From: Chloroflexota bacterium
Lineage (GTDB): Bacteria > Chloroflexota > Limnocylindria > P2-11E
NCBI GenBank assembly: GCA_009692785.1
Contig: SHYN01000006.1
Location: 1-34,190, forward strand
Direction: 5' to 3'
DNA length: 34,190 nt
The notes under the pieces were generated by a model that had not been told where the DNA came from, searched no databases, and was given only the letters and a program-made list of their open reading frames with translations. Below are positions 30,913 to 34,190 of the stretch, piece by piece. Each line of letters starts with the position of its first letter. Positions within the stretch are counted from its first letter, which is position 1. Position numbers and translations under genes: made by a program.

Positions 30913-32701
30913 GGTCAGGCGCGGGACCGCCCGCGCCGGAGCGGCGCTCGGTCTCGCCCTGGCCATGGCGCTCGTTGGGTGCACCGCGCCTCCGGTCCCC
31001 GTGGCGCCCGGAGATGTGCCGGACGGGTCCCGCATCGCGCGCAGCGTCGCGGATACGTTGCTCGCCTTTGCCGCCTACGACTACGGGCTTGCCGGCACGC
31101 TGACGGGGCAGCCGGGCCGGATCGTCTTTCAGGAGCGCTATGCCGCCGTCGCGCGGTCCCTCGCGCGCTCGCTCCTGGCCCAGAATTCGGCGACCGTCGT
31201 CGCGAGCGCGTCCGCGGCGGGACCCGTGCGCGATCGTCTCATTCCGCTTGCCGACAGCCTCACCGATGTTGCCCGCGCCGCGAACGCCTACGCCAACGGG
31301 CGCGAGCCGTCGGCCTTCGCCCGGGTCGCCGCGGCGGTCGGGGTCTCCTGGGACCGGCTTCGCGAACTCATGAGCGTTCTGCCGCCGGACGACGTTCTGG
31401 TCAAGGTCCTCGCGCGCGGGAGCCAGATCGTGGTGACCGCCCGGGAGGAGACCCGCTCGGTGCTCACGGTCGGGCCGTACCTGACCCGCGGCGAGGCCGA
31501 CACCGCGGCCAAGAGCATCGGTCAGGTGGAACGGGTGGAGGGCGGGCCACCCTTCGTGCTCCGCGTCGCGTCGTTTGCCTCCCGCACGGCGGCGGACGCG
31601 GCGGGCGCGGCGCTTGCGGGCAAGAAGATCACCGGCCTGCTCGTCGTGGACGAGGCGCGGTGGTTCTTCATGCGGGCCGGTCCGATCCCGGATGCGGAGC
31701 TCTGGCGAGAGCCGGTGCGCGTCATCGAGAGCGTCGCGGGGACGCGGCGGGTGTCCCTTTCGAGCGACGGCGCCTGGCTCGCGACGGGAGCGGATGACGG
31801 CACGATCGCGATCTTCACCGGAGATGGCGCGCTTCGCGCGCTGCCGCGCCTCCGTGCGGGGGTCGCCCACCTTGTGTTCAGCGACGATGGGAAGCAGCTC
31901 CTTGGTGGCGGCGTGAATCTCCAGATCTTCGCGGTCCCGCAGGGGACGACGCTCGGCACGCTCGATCTGACCAGCCCCGCGACCGCGGTGCTCTTCGCGC
32001 CGGCGCCAGCGTCGCGCGCGTTCGTCGCCGCCTCCCGCGGCCCGACCGGCGTGCCGGGAGGCGGCGCGGGTGCCGTGAACGCCCGAGCGCCGGACGGCGT
32101 GGTCCTCGGCGCGCCGTTCCCGATCGTCACCCCGGCCGCTGGCGCCGTCATCGCGACGTCGCAGGCGGGTGACCTCTACGTGGCGACGCCGACCAGCGGC
32201 GGCGTGACGACGGACATCGAGGTCCTGCGCCTTGGCTTCGAGCGCGCGCTGCGCCCCGTGGCGCGCGTTCCCGGCGCCGCGCGGACCCTCACGATCGACC
32301 GCAGCGGTACTGCCGGCGCGATCCTCACCGATCAGGGCGTCTACCGCTTTGCCCCCACCGGTCCCGCCCTTACGCAGAACCGTGTTCTTGGCCCGGTGCG
32401 CGACATCGCGTACGGCACCGATGGCATCCTCTATGCGCTCGATGCAAGGGCGCTCACGGCGCTGGATCGTTCCGGAGCCGTGCTCTGGACGGCTCCCCTG
32501 ACCGACGGCCGGCGGCTCCTCACCGCCGCTCGAACGCTCGTGCTCGACGGTCCTGATCGGCTTCTCGTCTTCGGCCCCGGTGGGGCGGTCGACGACCTTG
32601 GGGTCGATGGTCCGGTCCAGGACGTGGCGATGTCTCTCAGCGGCCGGAGGATCGCGGTCGTCATCGAGGCGAGGCGCGCCCTACTCTTCGAGTTGCCATG
32701 A
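30872..32701 (+). CDS. Lipoprotein with SPOR-like and beta-propeller regions
   Basis: A 609-residue exported lipoprotein. An Arg-rich N-terminus, a hydrophobic stretch and a lipobox LVGC (Cys37) predict lipid anchoring on the outer face of the membrane. Residues about 190-270 look SPOR-like (VTAREETRSVLTVGPYLTRG, GPPFVLRVASFASRTAADAA). From about 285 on there are WD40-like blades (VSLSSDGAWLATGADDGTIA, LVFSDDGKQLLGGGVNL, RTLTIDRSGTAGAI). SPOR domains bind peptidoglycan glycan strands. GTG start inside the end of the TPR gene; its stop overlaps the next ATG (ATGA). Confidence 0.82.
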   Translation: MPKTTVRTTKPRSEVRRGTARAGAALGLALAMALVGCTAPPVPVAPGDVPDGSRIARSVADTLLAFAAYDYGLAGTLTGQPGRIVFQERYAAVARSLARSLLAQNSATVVASASAAGPVRDRLIPLADSLTDVARAANAYANGREPSAFARVAAAVGVSWDRLRELMSVLPPDDVLVKVLARGSQIVVTAREETRSVLTVGPYLTRGEADTAAKSIGQVERVEGGPPFVLRVASFASRTAADAAGAALAGKKITGLLVVDEARWFFMRAGPIPDAELWREPVRVIESVAGTRRVSLSSDGAWLATGADDGTIAIFTGDGALRALPRLRAGVAHLVFSDDGKQLLGGGVNLQIFAVPQGTTLGTLDLTSPATAVLFAPAPASRAFVAASRGPTGVPGGGAGAVNARAPDGVVLGAPFPIVTPAAGAVIATSQAGDLYVATPTSGGVTTDIEVLRLGFERALRPVARVPGAARTLTIDRSGTAGAILTDQGVYRFAPTGPALTQNRVLGPVRDIAYGTDGILYALDARALTALDRSGAVLWTAPLTDGRRLLTAARTLVLDGPDRLLVFGPGGAVDDLGVDGPVQDVAMSLSGRRIAVVIEARRALLFELP

Positions 32702-34190
32702 CGGTGGAGCGCATGCGATCGCTCGTCCCGCTCGAGACCACGCTGCTTCCCCGACCGCTCAGCCGGTTCGGACGCGCGTTCCCCGCCGCGCTCGCCGACC
32801 TCGCGACCTCGCTCTACGCACCGGAGCATGGCGTGGTCCTTGACCCGCTCGCGCATCCCCTGTCGGCGGCGGATGCTTCGGTCCGCGCGGGCCGGCGCGG
32901 CGTGGCGCGATCGCCACAGCCGCTCGGCGCGTGGGCTCGCCGCGTGGTCGATCAGGCGCCATCCCCCGACGTGATCCTCGCCGCGCTCGCGCAGGTGGGG
33001 GAGAGCGCGCTCGGCGGTCCGGCGCACGCGACGGTGATGCGCGAGCTCTACGGCTCGCGATGTGGGACCTGTCGCGCGCCGGTCGTCGCGGAGGCATTTC
33101 TCTGGGAACGCGATGCGCTCGCGCCAGCGAAGAAGGCGTTCCGCTGCGGCATCTGCGCGCGCGAGGGCCGCGCGCTCCTCATCGAGGCGGTCGACGGCGA
33201 CGACGAGGCGATGGCCCAGGCCCAGGAGGGCCGCGGCCTCCCCTACTGGCAGTTCGTCGAGCGCTTCTCGGAGGTGGAGCGCGGTCTGGGAGAGAACATC
33301 GCCGGCATGCTGTACACGCCCCGGAATCTCTCCGCACTCATGGCGACCCTTCGCGCCATCGAGACGACGCTCGGGGCGGGATCCGAGCGCGAGTTTCTGC
33401 TCCTCGCGTTCCTGGAGGTCGTCGTCGCGGGAAGCAGGCTCAATACCGTTGCGGGTCACGGCGCTCCGCTCCGTATCGAGCGCGGCCGCGCCCGGCGGGG
33501 GAATGCCGCGCAGTCGCGGGAGATCAACGTGTGGCTGGAGTACGAACGCTGCGCGCGCGAGCTCGCGCAGTGGATCGCGGCACGTCCGGCGCAGCTGCGT
33601 TCGCGCGAGTTCGGCGCGCCCGAGGATCTGCCCGGCAAGGCGGATCTCGTCCTCTGCGAAGCGCCGGTCGACGATGCGCTCGGTGGGTGGTCGCATGTCG
33701 CGAGCGTGCTCTGCCTTGGCGCCGCCGCCGCAGGCGCTGTCGATGCGACCGCCGATGGACGGGCGACGGAGCGCGAACGGATCCTCCGCGCGGTGCGGCT
33801 GGCACTCATCGACGGGCACCGGCGCTCGCGAGACGACGCGCCGGCCGTTGTGTATCTTCCCCACGCCGAGCTGAACTCGATCGCGGCGTGCGCTCTCGCC
33901 GGCGCCGGTGCCGGCTACCGCCTCCGCGCCATCCTCTACCAGCGGGACGCGCTTGCGTCCCCGAGCCGCGCGGACGCGTCCGGCGCCGCGGCAGTGCTCG
34001 ACTTTGGTCGCGAAGGTCGCGCGTTGCTGAAGGATCAGACTCCGGCGACGGCGGCCTCGATCGAGGACGCGATCCGCCACGGTGTGCGCGAGGCGATCGC
34101 CGCGCGCGGCGAGCCCGTCGGCGCCGAGATCGCCGGTGTGGGTGCACTTCAGGCGCTCGCGGACCGCGGCCTCCTGTCGTCGCTCGCCCT
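32698..34190 (+). CDS. DNA-methylase-like protein with degenerate SAM and catalytic motifs, 3'-truncated by window edge
   Basis: An open frame of 497 codons running off the window, starting ATG in an ATGA overlap with the lipoprotein gene. Its plan matches Zn-ribbon adenine/cytosine-N4 DNA methylases: LLPRPLSRFGRAFP (16-29), a motif-I position at 47-59, a zinc ribbon C122/C125/C150/C153, GLPYWQFVERF, MLYTPRNLSALMATL and LVLCEAPVDD (317-326). But motif I, normally DPFAGSGT, reads DPLAHPLSAADA, and motif IV, normally DPPY, reads EAPV. It should not bind SAM or methylate DNA in the usual way. Family assignment comes from motif order, not a search. Confidence 0.68.
   Translation, partial: MTVERMRSLVPLETTLLPRPLSRFGRAFPAALADLATSLYAPEHGVVLDPLAHPLSAADASVRAGRRGVARSPQPLGAWARRVVDQAPSPDVILAALAQVGESALGGPAHATVMRELYGSRCGTCRAPVVAEAFLWERDALAPAKKAFRCGICAREGRALLIEAVDGDDEAMAQAQEGRGLPYWQFVERFSEVERGLGENIAGMLYTPRNLSALMATLRAIETTLGAGSEREFLLLAFLEVVVAGSRLNTVAGHGAPLRIERGRARRGNAAQSREINVWLEYERCARELAQWIAARPAQLRSREFGAPEDLPGKADLVLCEAPVDDALGGWSHVASVLCLGAAAAGAVDATADGRATERERILRAVRLALIDGHRRSRDDAPAVVYLPHAELNSIAACALAGAGAGYRLRAILYQRDALASPSRADASGAAAVLDFGREGRALLKDQTPATAASIEDAIRHGVREAIAARGEPVGAEIAGVGALQALADRGLLSSLA

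Noticed and set aside
33062-33874. 270-codon plus-strand frame inside the methylase-like gene
   Set aside because: Ser/Arg-rich shadow of the real frame.
32431-34080. 549-codon minus-strand frame opposite the methylase-like gene
   Set aside because: The plus frame has ATGA coupling, zinc-ribbon cysteines and methylase-like motifs; the minus frame has low-complexity Arg/Glu-rich sequence and no motif.

Overview
This is a GC-rich, gene-dense bacterial window with many GTG and TTG starts and frequent 1-8 nt gene overlaps. It carries a menaquinone pathway, Tat-exported redox proteins and separate acetyl-CoA carboxylase subunits. It reads like an uncultured Chloroflexota lineage (Limnocylindria-like); a deep Actinomycetota is possible. 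That placement is an impression from gene content and style, not a search result. I see no rRNA, tRNA, CRISPR array or insertion sequence.

Layout. (1) 1-6498: the end of a biotin-protein ligase gene and a DegV/FakB-type fatty-acid-binding protein, a 12-bp perfect hairpin, then accD-accA-(BCCP-like)-fabD-accC-fabZ. The BCCP-like protein in this run has no biotin-accepting lysine. A canonical BCCP lies 23 kb away, after fabF. (2) 6495-6980: an arginase pseudogene. (3) 7064-11896: tatA, then a three-subunit molybdenum hydroxylase resembling the Tat-exported aldehyde oxidoreductase PaoABC (Fe-S, Mo and FAD subunits), closed by a GC-rich hairpin. (4) 11970-16624: an inositol-monophosphatase-like protein with an altered metal site, two small unknown proteins, and a minus-strand run of a Tat-exported ferredoxin with four [4Fe-4S] sites, a membrane cytochrome b-like protein and a membrane-anchored beta-propeller. 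(5) 16676-16806: a 46-bp perfect palindrome joined to a broken copy of the 3' end of fabZ. (6) 17711-24875: a tightly coupled menaquinone operon menF-menD-menB-menC-menE-menA, with an alpha/beta hydrolase diverging upstream. (7) 24879-27407: a TetR regulator divergent from fabF, the canonical accB, and a 56-residue YHS-like metal-binding protein. (8) 27411-29970: an Nramp-family transporter with unusual metal-site motifs, preceded in its operon by a soluble PRC/MgtE-N/CBS protein, suggesting Mg2+ transport with a separate sensor. (9) 30064-34190: a TPR protein, a large SPOR/beta-propeller lipoprotein and a DNA-methylase-like protein whose SAM and catalytic motifs look lost; the last gene runs off the window.

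How they fit together: fatty acid synthesis is spread over two loci (acc/fab at the start, fabF-accB later, the latter probably under the TetR protein). The men operon supplies a quinone pool. An exported aldehyde oxidase and a ferredoxin/cytochrome b pair are plausible electron donors to that pool. The strongest leads are three proteins that keep a fold while losing key residues (BCCP-like, IMPase-like, methylase-like), the exported redox locus, the Nramp-sensor pair and the palindrome/fabZ scar.
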